From assembly GCF_001418105.1 (NCBI RefSeq), contig NZ_LIQI01000027.1:372001-436000 (forward strand): a DNA stretch of 64,000 bases. Reading direction: 5' to 3'. The notes under the pieces are model-generated. The model ran no database searches, was not told where the DNA came from, and saw nothing but the letters and a program-made list of their open reading frames with translations. Shown one piece after another: positions 9,147-18,470 of this stretch. A program made the position numbers and the translations under genes. This DNA is from Lacinutrix himadriensis (GTDB taxonomy: Bacteria; Bacteroidota; Bacteroidia; Flavobacteriales; Flavobacteriaceae). Positions within the stretch are counted from its first letter, which is position 1; the number at the start of each line of letters is the position of its first letter.

Positions 9147-9281
9147 ATGAGAACATTAGCAAAATTATCTAAAAAAGTAAGTGGTATTGTAGAAGAACAA
9201 AACCTTATAAATAGACATGTTATTCGTTTTTGTAATTCTAACACTACCCTTTGGAAAGGAACCAACAGGTTCGCACATTAA
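9147..9281 (+). CDS. Microprotein, divergent third member (44 aa)
   Basis: ATG at 9147, stop TAA at 9279-9281. The 44-residue product starts MRTLAKLSKKVSGIVEEQNL and ends NTTLWKGTNRFAH. It shares the MRTL start and the spaced N-T-x-x-x-W-x-x-x-x-R-F C-terminal pattern with copies 1 and 2, and is preceded by the same leader type (aacagcaattcatcaatcaa). The extra middle (IVEEQNLINRHVIRFC) looks like an amphipathic helix. The gene ends 20 bp before a strong terminator, which supports transcription of all three in one unit. Confidence 0.55.
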   Translation: MRTLAKLSKKVSGIVEEQNLINRHVIRFCNSNTTLWKGTNRFAH

Positions 9282-9300
9282 AAGAATTAGTCACTCTTTA

Positions 9301-9337
9301 AAAAGCCAATTAGCATAATTTGTTAATTGGCTTTTTT
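9301..9337 (+). terminator. Rho-independent terminator of the microprotein operon
   Basis: AAAAGCCAATTA (9301-9312), a short loop, TAATTGGCTTTT (9324-9335) and a T-run. It comes 20 bp after the third microprotein. Confidence 0.85.
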
Positions 9338-9497
9338 TGTTTGTATGTGATTTCACTAATTAATTAGCGTTCCTCTTTATATTCAATGCGGAGAATGAAT
9401 TTTAGTTTCCTATAGAAAAATGGAAGAAAGAGGAGTTAAAAATAGCGGTACTGTTTTTGTGAATAGTACATTCTATTAATCTTAAATATTTACTAGC

Positions 9498-10055
9498 ATG
9501 AGATACTCAAAATCTTCACCAACAGTAAATGCAGGTTCTATGGCAGACATTGCATTTTTATTATTAATCTTCTTTTTAGTAACCACAACAATTGCTTCCG
9601 ATGAAGGCATAAACAGAAAATTACCCAGGGAATGTCCGCCAAATGTAGATTGTTCTAAAAATTTAAATGAACGTAATGTATTGCGAATTCTACTAAATGC
9701 AAATGATGAAATCCTTGTAGAAAATGAATTGGTAGACTTACAAGAGATCAAAAACATTACTAAAGATTTTATTGATAATAATGGCGAAACTACTTGTTTG
9801 TATTGCAATGGTAAACAATTAGCCGATGCATCAGATACACCTACAGAAGCTGTTATTTCCCTTCAAAATGATAGAAGTACCAGTTATGCGCTTTTTGTAA
9901 AAGTGCAAGATGAAATTACCAAAGCATATTATGAATTACGAAGCACATACGGTAAAAACAAATTCCATAAAACGGAAAGTGAATTAACGCCGAGAGAAAT
10001 AAAAGAAATTCGGGAAGCATATCCTTTTATAATTAGTGAAGCGGAAACAAAATAG
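9498..10055 (+). CDS. ExbD/TolR-family biopolymer transport protein (orphan)
   Basis: 185 aa. Short cytoplasmic N-terminus, then one transmembrane helix (SMADIAFLLLIFFLVTTTI, residues ~14-33) carrying the conserved membrane aspartate D17, typical of ExbD/TolR proton-channel subunits; the rest is periplasmic. In TonB systems ExbD works with ExbB and TonB to energise outer-membrane transport. Here neither ExbB nor TonB is adjacent, and the periplasmic domain is longer than in classical ExbD (~140 aa). Two cysteines near residue 47-52 (CPPNVDC) and CLYC at ~95 could form disulfides. Confidence 0.8.
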   Translation: MRYSKSSPTVNAGSMADIAFLLLIFFLVTTTIASDEGINRKLPRECPPNVDCSKNLNERNVLRILLNANDEILVENELVDLQEIKNITKDFIDNNGETTCLYCNGKQLADASDTPTEAVISLQNDRSTSYALFVKVQDEITKAYYELRSTYGKNKFHKTESELTPREIKEIREAYPFIISEAETK

Positions 10056-10060
10056 TCTAT

Positions 10061-10105
10061 AAAAAGAAACCTATCCAAATAACTTTCTGGATAGGTTTTC
10101 TTTTT
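10061..10105 (+). terminator. Rho-independent terminator after exbD-like gene
   Basis: AAAAAGAAACCTATCC - 12 nt loop - GGATAGGTTTTCTTTTT; strong stem with a T-rich 3' side. Confidence 0.8.
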
Positions 10106-10169
10106 AATGTTAAACTAGATGCTGAAACAAGTTCAGAGTGACCATATCTATATTTGTTTTTAAAGGATG

Positions 10170-12329
10170 TTATTCTGCGATTCCTTCTAAATCTAATAAG
10201 AAACTGTAGGTTAATGCTCGTTTTTTGTATCGCTCGAACCTTCCTGATGCTCCAAAATGACCATTCTCCATATTACAATCCATAATTAATATATTATCAT
10301 CTGTTTTAAGGTCTCTTAGTTTGGCAATCCATTTTACAGGTTCCCAATATTGTACTTGACTATCCCAATAACCGGTAGTTATTAAAATATTTGGATAGGC
10401 TTTGGCTTCTACATTATCATATGGTGAATAGGATTTCATATAATCATAATATTCTTTTACTTTCGGATTTCCCCATTCGTCAAATTCAGAAGTGGTTAAC
10501 GGAATACTTTCATCTAACATGGTAGAAACAATATCTACAAAAGGAACTGCTGCTATTACGCCATTCCATAAATCTGGTCGCATATTAAGTATTGCTCCCA
10601 TTAATAATCCTCCAGCACTTGCACCCCAAGCATAAAGTTGATCGCTATTGGTATATCCTTCCGTTATTAAAAATTCTCCACAATCTATAAAATCTGTAAA
10701 GGTATTTTTCTTCTTTAATAATTTACCTTCTTCATACCAATGACGTCCCATTTCTTGTCCGCCACGAATATGTGCGATTGCAAAAATAAATCCACGATCT
10801 AATAAACTCAATTCTGAAGACCTAAATGTGGCGTCTTGAGTAGCGCCATACGAACCATAAGCATACAGCAATAATGGATTTTTCCCATCTTTAACAATGC
10901 CTTTTTTAGACACTATAGAGATAGGTACTTTAGTACCATCTTTAGCAGTAGCAAATTTACGTTCGGACACATAATTGTCACTACTAAAATTTGGGTCTAG
11001 TACTTCTTCTACTTTTAAAACAGTGGACTCTTTAGTATCCATATTAAGTTCATAATTGGTATTTGGAGTCGTTAAAGAAGTATAATTATATCGTAATGTA
11101 TTGGTATTAAAATCCACGTTTGAAGTGGTATACGCTTTATATGAAGGGTCTTTAAAAGGAATATAATACGCTTCGCTACCCCATTTTCTTACTTGTATTT
11201 TTCCTAATCCATCCTTACGCTCTTCCACCACTAAAAAGTCTTTAAACAAATCAAAACCTTGAAAAAACACATCTTTTCTATGCGGAATTACATCCACCCA
11301 GTTTTCTTTAGTCGATGTATTAATAGGTGTTTTTACTAAACGAAAGTTTGTAGCATCTAAGTTGGTTCTAATATAAAAATCATCTTTATAATGATCCGCC
11401 ATATAATCTAAATTACGTTCTCTTGGTTGTATCACTTTCCAATCGCCATTTGGTGTGTTTGCATCTAAATATTGTATTTCAGTAGATAAGGTTTGAACGC
11501 TTCCAATAAATAAAAACTTCTTGGATTTTGATTTCCATATAAAGCAACTAAAAGCCGCATCTTTTTCTTCAAAAACTAATTCATCCTGAGATTGATTTGT
11601 ACCCAAAACGTGTTTGTATATTTTATTTAGTCTTAAAGTTTCTGGATCTTTAGTGGTATAGAAAACAGTTTTATTATCATTTGCCCAAGTTGCATTTCCG
11701 TTTGTATTACTTAACGTATCCTCTAAAAGTTTTCCGGTTTTTAAATCTTTAAAATACATGGTGTATTGCAGTCTTGAAACGGTATCCACAGCAAAAGTAA
11801 TCCGTTCGTTATTTGGACTTACAGATTGTCCTCCAAAACCGTAATACGCGAATCCTTTTGCCATTTCTGGTCCATTAAGCATAATTTCTTCCTTCGCGTT
11901 TTCTTCATTTTTCTTTCTGCAATACAATGCATAATCATCACCTTCTACGTAGCGTGTGTAGTACGAATATCCATTATCTGAAACAGGAACGGAAGCATCG
12001 TCTTTTTTGATTCTGCCAACTATTTCCTTATAAAGCTTGTCTTGAAATTTTTCGGTATGGCGCATTGCCTTACTTAGATATTCGTTTTCTTGCTCTAAAT
12101 AATCTAGAACATCTTGCGTTTGTGCATCTGGAGTTTCGGCATTTTTCTGTGCATCACTTAATCGCATCCAGAAATAATTATCGGTTCTAGAATCCCCATG
12201 CGTGACTAATTCTTTTGGGATTTTTTTCGCAACTGGTGCTTCTGTATTTTTATGTGCTGTTTGCTTTTCTTCGGTTTTGCAACTGCATACTAAAACCAAA
12301 AAACAAATGGAGTAAATAAAATTTTTCAT
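10170..12329 (-). CDS. S9-family prolyl oligopeptidase / oligopeptidase B, lipoprotein
   Basis: 719 aa. Lipoprotein signal MKNFIYSICFLVLVCSC with the lipid-attachment Cys near residue 15-17. An N-terminal beta-propeller region is followed by the alpha/beta-hydrolase domain: nucleophile Ser in WGASAGGLLMG (around residue 560) and catalytic His in NGHFGASGR near 695; GRHWYEEGKLLKKKNTFTDF is the family signature of PtrB-like enzymes. It would cleave short peptides after basic or proline residues in the periplasm or on the cell surface. Monocistronic. Confidence 0.9.
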   Translation of the reverse strand: MKNFIYSICFLVLVCSCKTEEKQTAHKNTEAPVAKKIPKELVTHGDSRTDNYFWMRLSDAQKNAETPDAQTQDVLDYLEQENEYLSKAMRHTEKFQDKLYKEIVGRIKKDDASVPVSDNGYSYYTRYVEGDDYALYCRKKNEENAKEEIMLNGPEMAKGFAYYGFGGQSVSPNNERITFAVDTVSRLQYTMYFKDLKTGKLLEDTLSNTNGNATWANDNKTVFYTTKDPETLRLNKIYKHVLGTNQSQDELVFEEKDAAFSCFIWKSKSKKFLFIGSVQTLSTEIQYLDANTPNGDWKVIQPRERNLDYMADHYKDDFYIRTNLDATNFRLVKTPINTSTKENWVDVIPHRKDVFFQGFDLFKDFLVVEERKDGLGKIQVRKWGSEAYYIPFKDPSYKAYTTSNVDFNTNTLRYNYTSLTTPNTNYELNMDTKESTVLKVEEVLDPNFSSDNYVSERKFATAKDGTKVPISIVSKKGIVKDGKNPLLLYAYGSYGATQDATFRSSELSLLDRGFIFAIAHIRGGQEMGRHWYEEGKLLKKKNTFTDFIDCGEFLITEGYTNSDQLYAWGASAGGLLMGAILNMRPDLWNGVIAAVPFVDIVSTMLDESIPLTTSEFDEWGNPKVKEYYDYMKSYSPYDNVEAKAYPNILITTGYWDSQVQYWEPVKWIAKLRDLKTDDNILIMDCNMENGHFGASGRFERYKKRALTYSFLLDLEGIAE

Positions 12330-12482
12330 AGAAACTTATGGATTAATAGTTTCTACTAAAATAAGTAATAAATGAAGAACAACCTTGAAAGTACTGAAAA
12401 TCAGGTGTTAATACTTGTTTTGGTTTCTTTAGTAGTAAATTAAAAAAATACAAGCCTAGTCTAAATGACAAGAATTTAATTT

Positions 12483-13106
12483 TTACTCACAAATAAGATT
12501 ATAATCGTTTACTAATTCAAATACATCCTTTTCTTCATACATATCGTTACGTAGATATTCAACTATATCCTTGCAATCCGAAAAATAATTAATAGTTTTT
12601 TCTTTAAACTCCAAAAAGGAGTAATGAGAAATCAAAGGAGTGAGAGAAGACTCTCCGTCTCTTAAAATATAATACTCCTTTTCTTCTTCATATTCTGTTC
12701 GTATAACATAACCACTATGATTGGTTATATCTGTTGCAACAACTATAGTTCTAGTGTATAACTTTACTTTACCATTAACTATTAATTTGAATAATCTAAA
12801 CTTGTTCTTTTTAATAGGGACATATTCATAATGACCATGATTTGCATCATATGCATCATATGCATCAAAATATATTTTATCTACTTGTGATTTATCAAAA
12901 AGTTGGATTTTATGATCTTCATCTTTCTTGAATTCAACTCTAGACTTTCCAAATGAAATTAAACTTGCAACAGTCATCGGTATTTGAATCAGCCCTTCTT
13001 TTGTTTCTCCGTTTTTTAAAATTATTACACCAGAAGTCCATTCGTATTGCCCATAGATTAAAGAACAATTAGAAATTAATAAAATTAAAATAAGCTTTTT
13101 AAACAT
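12483..13106 (-). CDS. Secreted protein of unknown function
   Basis: 207 aa. Signal peptide MFKKLILILLISNCSLIYGQ. The mature part begins W-T-S-G-x-I-I-L-K-N-G-E-T-K-E-G-L-I, a pattern I associate with a widespread uncharacterized Flavobacteriaceae family of secreted proteins with repeated beta strands. Sits 24 bp downstream of the E1 gene on the same strand, so it may be read through from it. No enzymatic motif seen. Confidence 0.65.
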   Translation of the reverse strand: MFKKLILILLISNCSLIYGQYEWTSGVIILKNGETKEGLIQIPMTVASLISFGKSRVEFKKDEDHKIQLFDKSQVDKIYFDAYDAYDANHGHYEYVPIKKNKFRLFKLIVNGKVKLYTRTIVVATDITNHSGYVIRTEYEEEKEYYILRDGESSLTPLISHYSFLEFKEKTINYFSDCKDIVEYLRNDMYEEKDVFELVNDYNLICE

Positions 13107-13129
13107 TAGAAATCCAATTTACTACATTT

Positions 13130-15130
13130 CTAATACGCCAACAACTTCAGTAATTCTCCTTCAAACTTATCTCGAGATAAATACTGATCTTCCAATTGAT
13201 TAATAAATGGAATTGGTGTTTCCATACTAGCAACTCGTTTTACCGGAGCGTCTAATTCCTCGAAGCAGTTTTCCATAATTAGTGCCGAAATATCACTGGC
13301 TATTCCTCCAAACAGAGAATCTTCTTGTAATATAATGGCTCTTCCTGTTTTCTTTACGGAAGCATAAATAGCTTCGGTATCTAAAGGTTGTAGCGAACGT
13401 AAATCGATGACATCTGCTTGTATATTACTATGTTTATCTAAAGTATTTAAAGCCCAATGTACTGCTGCTCCATAAGAGATTATTGTAACGTCATTACCTT
13501 CTCGTAAAAGGGAAGCTTTACCAAGTGGTAGTGTGAAATAATCTGTTGGTACTTCTTGACGAATACTTCTATACAAAGCCTTGTGCTCAAAGAATAATAC
13601 CGGATTTGGATCGTTAATAGCAGACGCTAAAAGTCCTTTTGCATCATAAGGAAACGCTGGGTACACTACTTTTAAACCTGGTGTTTTAGTAAACCAAGCT
13701 TCGTTAGTTTGGCTATGAAAAGGTCCCGCAGCAACTCCTGCTCCGCAAGGCATTCGTAACACAACATCTGCATTTTGATTCCATCTATAATGTGATTTTG
13801 CTAAATAGTTTACTACAGGATTAAATCCGGAAGTAACAAAATCTGCAAATTGCATCTCCACAACACTTTTAATTCCCGAAATAGAAAGTCCCATTGCTGC
13901 TTCTACAATTGCCGATTCACAAATTGGCGTATTACGTACTCTATCTTTTCCAAAAGCTTCTACAAAACCATCTGTGATCTTAAAAACACCTCCATATTCT
14001 GCAACGTCTTGTCCCATGATTACTAAATCATCATGACGTTCCATGCTTTGTTTTAATCCTTCAGAAATAGCATCAACCAAACGTAACTCTTCCGTTTTTT
14101 TATTCGGACTAACTTCTTGATATAAATGATTTTGATACACGTCATTTAACTCTTCACTTTCAGATGCAATTATTACTTCTTCTGCATAAGCTAAATCTAA
14201 ATGTTCATTAATTTCATGAACTATTTCCTCTTTGAACTTCACCTCTAAAGCTTCGTCAAGAATACCTTCGTTCTTTAAAAATTCTTGATAATTTTCTAAA
14301 GGATCCTTCTTTGCCCAAGTATCTAATAAGTCTTGAGGCACGTATTTTGTTCCGCTAGCTTCCTCATGACCACGCATTCTAAAGGTTTTAAATTCTAGTA
14401 AAACAGGACGTGGATTTTCACGAATGTCTTCCGCTAAAGCGCTCACTTTAGTATACACTTCTAGAATATTGTTTCCGTCAATAATATGACTTTCCATACC
14501 ATAACCCAAAGCACGATCGGCTAAATCCTTACAATTATATTGCTCACTGGTTGGTGTTGATAATCCGTAACCATTATTTTCTATACAGAATAAAACGGGT
14601 AATTGCCAAACCGAAGCTACGTTTAAAGCCTCGTGAAAATCCCCTTCACTAGTTCCGCCTTCACCAGTAAAAACAGCCGTTACTTGATTTTTGTTTTGCA
14701 ATTTACTTGCTAAAGCGATACCATCTGCAACCCCTAATTGCGGTCCAAGATGCGAGATCATACCAACAATTTTGTATTCTTGCGTTCCAAAGTGAAAACT
14801 TCGGTCTCTACCTTTTGTAAATCCGCTAGCCTTACCTTGCCACTGACTAAAAAGTCGGTATAATGGAATTTCGCGAGTAGTAAAAACACCAAGATTTCTG
14901 TGCATTGGTAAAATATACTCTTCTGCTAACATGGCTTTTGTAACACCAACAGAAATAGCTTCTTGTCCAATACCAGAAAACCATTTAGAGATTTTCCCTT
15001 GTCGTAATAAAATGAGCATCTTTTCCTCTATTAATCGAGGTTTAAGCATGCTTTTGTATAAGTCGATTAAGGTTTCTTTGTTTAAACCTTCTTTATTGTA
15101 GTTAATCATAGCTTTAGAAAACGTTTCCAT
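13130..15130 (-). CDS. 2-oxo acid dehydrogenase E1, alpha-beta fusion (branched-chain type)
   Basis: 666 aa with both E1 subunits in one chain. The alpha part (~1-330) carries the thiamine-diphosphate motif (GEGGTSEGDFHEALNVASV ... ENN) and the GIGQEAISVG start typical of E1 alpha; the beta part (~345-666) carries GQDVAEYGGVFKITDGF and RMPCGAGV. The complex oxidatively decarboxylates branched-chain 2-oxo acids (or pyruvate) and passes the acyl group to lipoyl-E2. E2 and E3 genes are not in the window. A -7 promoter box lies at 15151-15158 on the reverse strand, so the 5' leader is short. Confidence 0.9.
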   Translation of the reverse strand: METFSKAMINYNKEGLNKETLIDLYKSMLKPRLIEEKMLILLRQGKISKWFSGIGQEAISVGVTKAMLAEEYILPMHRNLGVFTTREIPLYRLFSQWQGKASGFTKGRDRSFHFGTQEYKIVGMISHLGPQLGVADGIALASKLQNKNQVTAVFTGEGGTSEGDFHEALNVASVWQLPVLFCIENNGYGLSTPTSEQYNCKDLADRALGYGMESHIIDGNNILEVYTKVSALAEDIRENPRPVLLEFKTFRMRGHEEASGTKYVPQDLLDTWAKKDPLENYQEFLKNEGILDEALEVKFKEEIVHEINEHLDLAYAEEVIIASESEELNDVYQNHLYQEVSPNKKTEELRLVDAISEGLKQSMERHDDLVIMGQDVAEYGGVFKITDGFVEAFGKDRVRNTPICESAIVEAAMGLSISGIKSVVEMQFADFVTSGFNPVVNYLAKSHYRWNQNADVVLRMPCGAGVAAGPFHSQTNEAWFTKTPGLKVVYPAFPYDAKGLLASAINDPNPVLFFEHKALYRSIRQEVPTDYFTLPLGKASLLREGNDVTIISYGAAVHWALNTLDKHSNIQADVIDLRSLQPLDTEAIYASVKKTGRAIILQEDSLFGGIASDISALIMENCFEELDAPVKRVASMETPIPFINQLEDQYLSRDKFEGELLKLLAY

Positions 15131-15150
15131 TACCTTATAAATTTATATAT

Positions 15151-15158
15151 CAAATGTA
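15151..15158 (-). promoter_or_regulatory. -7 box TACATTTG for the E1 gene
   Basis: Reverse-strand TACATTTG fits the Bacteroidota consensus TAnnTTTG exactly and lies 20 bp upstream of the E1 start codon. No clear TTTG -33 box is seen at the right spacing. Confidence 0.5.
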
Positions 15159-15212
15159 ACTAAATTTTTATGCTAAGCATATTATAAGTTTAATTTTACT
15201 GAAGATTTTCGT

Positions 15213-15220
15213 TACATTTG
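15213..15220 (+). promoter_or_regulatory. -7 box TACATTTG for the oxygenase gene
   Basis: Perfect TAnnTTTG match 25 bp upstream of the ATG at 15246; a weak TTTA -33 candidate sits at 15189-15192 (20 bp spacer). With the box at 15151 this makes a compact divergent promoter. Confidence 0.5.
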
Positions 15221-15245
15221 TAATTCGACTTATAAAAAAACGATT

Positions 15246-16196
15246 ATGGATAGAATACCTAGTGTGAACCTGAAAGACTTTGTTTCGGGCGATGCAGCAA
15301 AAAAGCAAAAATTTGTTGAAGAAATTGGTAAAGCTTATGAAGATATAGGTTTTGTTGCGCTTAAAGGGCATTTTTTAGACGATACTTTAGTAGATAATTT
15401 ATACGGAGAAGTAAAGAATTTCTTTGATCTTCCAATAGAAACCAAACGTAGTTATGAAGTACCAGGAATTGGTGGTCAACGTGGTTATATTTCTTTTGGT
15501 AAAGAAAGTGCTAAAGGTAAAAAAGAAGGCGATTTAAAAGAGTTTTGGCATTTTGGTCAGTTTGTAGAAAACGATCCAAAATTAGAGGAAGAATATCCAG
15601 CAAACGTTTCGGTTAACGAATTACCAGCATTTAATGAAACTGGAAAAGAAACGTATAGAATGCTAGAAAAAACGGCTAAATACGTTTTACGAGCTTTAGC
15701 TTTATACTTAAATTTAGAAGAAACGTATTTTGATCAATACATACATAATGGTAATTCTATTTTAAGACCTATACACTATCCTCCTATTATTAATGAACCT
15801 AAAAATGCAGTTCGTGCTGCAGCACATGGTGACATTAATTTAATTACGCTTTTAATGGGAGCCCAAGGAAGAGGTTTACAAGTACAAAAGCATGATGGCG
15901 AATGGATTGATGCCATTGCAGAACCAGATGAACTAATGATAAATGTTGGTGACATGCTTTCTCGTCATACCAACAACAAACTAAAATCTACAATACACAG
16001 AGTTATAAATCCGCCAAGAGAACTTTGGGGAACTTCTCGTTATTCGATGCCTTTTTTCATGCACCCAATAAGTGATATGAAATTAGATGTATTAGAAAGT
16101 TGTATTGATGAAAATAACCCAAAGCAATATGAAGATATTACTGCAGGTGAATTTTTACACGAACGTCTTGTGGACTTAGGATTAATTAAAAAATAA
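15246..16196 (+). CDS. 2-oxoglutarate/Fe(II)-dependent oxygenase, isopenicillin N synthase-like
   Basis: 316 aa. N-terminal DIOX_N region (IPSVNLKDF ... FVALKGHFLD), then the 2OG-Fe(II) domain with the iron ligands in AAHGDINLITLL (H and D) and a distal His in STIHRVINP, followed by the 2OG-binding R-x-S of TSRYSMPFF. These are the features of the IPNS/flavanone-hydroxylase superfamily. The bacterial substrate is unknown. It is transcribed divergently from the E1 gene; a gap of 72 bp separates it from the SUI1-type gene. Confidence 0.85.
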   Translation: MDRIPSVNLKDFVSGDAAKKQKFVEEIGKAYEDIGFVALKGHFLDDTLVDNLYGEVKNFFDLPIETKRSYEVPGIGGQRGYISFGKESAKGKKEGDLKEFWHFGQFVENDPKLEEEYPANVSVNELPAFNETGKETYRMLEKTAKYVLRALALYLNLEETYFDQYIHNGNSILRPIHYPPIINEPKNAVRAAAHGDINLITLLMGAQGRGLQVQKHDGEWIDAIAEPDELMINVGDMLSRHTNNKLKSTIHRVINPPRELWGTSRYSMPFFMHPISDMKLDVLESCIDENNPKQYEDITAGEFLHERLVDLGLIKK

Positions 16197-16268
16197 ATAA
16201 AAAGTCTCCATTTTTAGTCAACAGTTGAAGAACTGTATACTGAATTCGGATACGGTATACTAAAAAAA

Positions 16269-16598
16269 ATGGATTTACAAGACCAACTTAAAAACTTGTT
16301 TCCAGATCATGTGGATGAAACTCCTGTAGCAGTAGATTCTAAGAAAAAAGATCTATGGTTACAAGACGATCCTATTATCTGTAAATACGAAAAACGTAAA
16401 GGAAAACCCATTACTATTTTAGAAGGCTATACTGGAGCAACCGAAGATTTTAAAGCCTTAGCAAAAGAGCTTAAAACCAAACTTAGTGTTGGCGGAAGTT
16501 TTAAAGAGGATAAAATTATTATTCAAGGGGATTACAGAGATAAAATCATGGCAATGCTTAAAGAAAAAGGGTTTAATGTAAAACGAGTTGGAGGTTAA
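16269..16598 (+). CDS. SUI1/eIF1-like translation factor (YciH family)
   Basis: 109 aa. The C-terminal ~80 residues match the eIF1/SUI1 fold: KGKPITILEGYTGATEDFKALAKELKTKL followed by GGSFKEDKIIIQGDYRDKI and KEKGFNVKRVGG, the family's GGxxK and IxxQGD motifs. Bacterial YciH proteins bind the 30S subunit and are thought to influence start-site fidelity. The stop codon abuts the start of the next gene (16598/16599), indicating an operon. Confidence 0.85.
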   Translation: MDLQDQLKNLFPDHVDETPVAVDSKKKDLWLQDDPIICKYEKRKGKPITILEGYTGATEDFKALAKELKTKLSVGGSFKEDKIIIQGDYRDKIMAMLKEKGFNVKRVGG

Positions 16599-17540
16599 AT
16601 GAACGAAAACATCTTACATATTACCAATGGTGGTAATTTAACGGGCTATTTAAAAGACCTAAGTTACGCAGGCGATTATTTAACTTGGCATGAAATGCTA
16701 TGTGAAGGTCCTGCGAATCGTCTTATTAATTCGGATGCATTTATAAAGGTTAGAAAAGACTTTTTAAAAGAATGTTATGCTATCGAAGTAGACGAATATC
16801 AATATAAAAAAGAACTACATAAGCTAGACGATACCGATAAATACACCGAAATTGTATTGTGGTTTGAATACGATCTGTTTTGCCACATCAATATGTTGGC
16901 TGTTCTTAGTCTGTTAAACGAAAGAAAAATAAAAACACCTATCACTTTAGTTTGTAGTGGTAGAATTCCCAATGAAGATAGCCTAAAAGGATTAAGTGAA
17001 CTTACTCCAGAACAACTAGATTCGCATTTTAAAGACAGAATACAATTAACCGAAAAAGACAAAGATATTGCTGTAAATATTTGGCAAATTTATTGTGGTA
17101 AAGACCATAATTTATTGAAAGAATATATTACAAAAAAATCTTCTTTTGAATACCTAGGAATTTGCCTAAAAGCACATTTAGAACGTTTTCCAGATTCTAA
17201 AAGCGGACTAAGCACTTTAGAGCATAATATTTTAAGTCTGCTGGATAAATACGACGTAAAATCGAAACATCACTTGTTAGGTTATGCACTAAACTATCAA
17301 GGATATTATGGTTTTGGTGATATACAGCTTATGCGAATAATAGACAACCTTGCTATATTCTATATAGAAGAAAACGATACTATTAAATTAAATAGAAAAG
17401 GTCACGAAGTACTTTTAGGACATAAAAATTATGCTTTAGAAATAAAGGATAACATGATTTATGGAAATGTAAATCGTTTGGATTTTCAATTTAATAAAAA
17501 AGAAAATAAACTTATAAAAACAATATTACATGCCAATTAA
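16599..17540 (+). CDS. DUF1835 domain protein
   Basis: 313 aa. The N-terminal region (ILHITNGGNLTGYLKD ... DYLTWHEMLCEGPA) and YTEIVLWFEYDLFCHINMLAVL are characteristic of DUF1835. No catalytic assignment is known to me. It starts one base after the SUI1-type gene and overlaps the nucleoside phosphorylase gene by 11 bp, so the three are probably translationally coupled. Confidence 0.8.
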   Translation: MNENILHITNGGNLTGYLKDLSYAGDYLTWHEMLCEGPANRLINSDAFIKVRKDFLKECYAIEVDEYQYKKELHKLDDTDKYTEIVLWFEYDLFCHINMLAVLSLLNERKIKTPITLVCSGRIPNEDSLKGLSELTPEQLDSHFKDRIQLTEKDKDIAVNIWQIYCGKDHNLLKEYITKKSSFEYLGICLKAHLERFPDSKSGLSTLEHNILSLLDKYDVKSKHHLLGYALNYQGYYGFGDIQLMRIIDNLAIFYIEENDTIKLNRKGHEVLLGHKNYALEIKDNMIYGNVNRLDFQFNKKENKLIKTILHAN

Positions 17541-18399
17541 AGAATCTGAATTAATTTTAAATCCGGATGGAAGCGTTTATCACTTAAACCTGAAACCAGA
17601 ACATGTAGCTAACGATATCATTTTTGTAGGTGATCAAGATCGTGTGGAGAAAATAACCAAGCATTTTGATAGTATTGAATTCACAAAGCAAAAAAGAGAA
17701 TTTAAAACACAAACAGGATTATATAAAGGAAAAAGATTTACTGTAATCTCTACAGGAATTGGTCCAGATAATATTGATATTGTACTTAATGAGTTAGATG
17801 CTTTAGTAAACATTGACTTGCAAACTAGAATGCCAAAAGAAAAACTGACTAGTTTAAACATCGTTCGTATTGGTACTTCAGGTTCGTTACAAAAAGATAT
17901 CCCAGTAGATTCCTTTGTTATGAGTACGCACGGATTGGATTTAAACGGTATGTTACATTTCTATCAAATAGATACTATTTCAAATCCAGAAATTGAAGAT
18001 GCATTTATAGCATTTACAAATTGGAGTAAAAAGAAAGCAAGACCAATAGTAATTAATAATAGTAAAAAGTTAGAAGCTTTATTAGATAGTGATAAAATAC
18101 ATAAAGGAATGACTGCTACAGCAGGAGGATTTTATGGACCACAAGGTCGCGTTTTACGTTTACCTCTAGAAGACACTACACTAAACACCAAAATGGACAC
18201 CTTTAATTTTAAAGATTTTAGAGTTACAAATCTTGAAATGGAAACTTCTGTTATATATGGTTTATCTAAACTTTTAGGGCATCACGCACTATCCATGAAT
18301 GCTATTATTGCAAACCGAGCAACTGGAGAGTTTAGTGCAGATCCAAAAGCTGTGGTTAATAAGCTAATCACATATACTTTAGATAAATTAGTAGAATAA
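17530..18399 (+). CDS. Nucleoside phosphorylase (uridine phosphorylase-like)
   Basis: 289 aa. PNP/UDP superfamily features: FVGDQDRVEKI, STGIGPDNIDIVLNELDALV, VRIGTSGSLQ, and the late NLEMETSVIYGL motif (Met-Glu pair binding the ribose). It would cleave nucleosides phosphorolytically in the cytosol for salvage. The start codon lies inside the end of the DUF1835 gene. Confidence 0.85.
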   Translation: MPIKESELILNPDGSVYHLNLKPEHVANDIIFVGDQDRVEKITKHFDSIEFTKQKREFKTQTGLYKGKRFTVISTGIGPDNIDIVLNELDALVNIDLQTRMPKEKLTSLNIVRIGTSGSLQKDIPVDSFVMSTHGLDLNGMLHFYQIDTISNPEIEDAFIAFTNWSKKKARPIVINNSKKLEALLDSDKIHKGMTATAGGFYGPQGRVLRLPLEDTTLNTKMDTFNFKDFRVTNLEMETSVIYGLSKLLGHHALSMNAIIANRATGEFSADPKAVVNKLITYTLDKLVE

Positions 18400-18451
18400 T
18401 TTTTTCACTCCTATTCCATTAGGTTTATGAAAATGAAAATTAATGAGATTA

Positions 18452-18465
18452 CCGCTTTCGCGGAA
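18452..18465 (+). repeat. Short dispersed element CCGCTTTCGCGGAA
   Basis: CCGC-TTTC-GCGG mini-hairpin directly before a start codon (ATG at 18471). Related copies at 21851-21864, 37124-37136 and 43938-43949; a reverse copy lies inside mutS2 at 37982-37994. Confidence 0.55.
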
Positions 18466-18470
18466 AAAAT

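Noticed and set aside
10061-10143. Possible small RNA between exbD-like and peptidase genes
   Set aside because: The stem is a normal terminator and the rest matches a decayed dispersed repeat.
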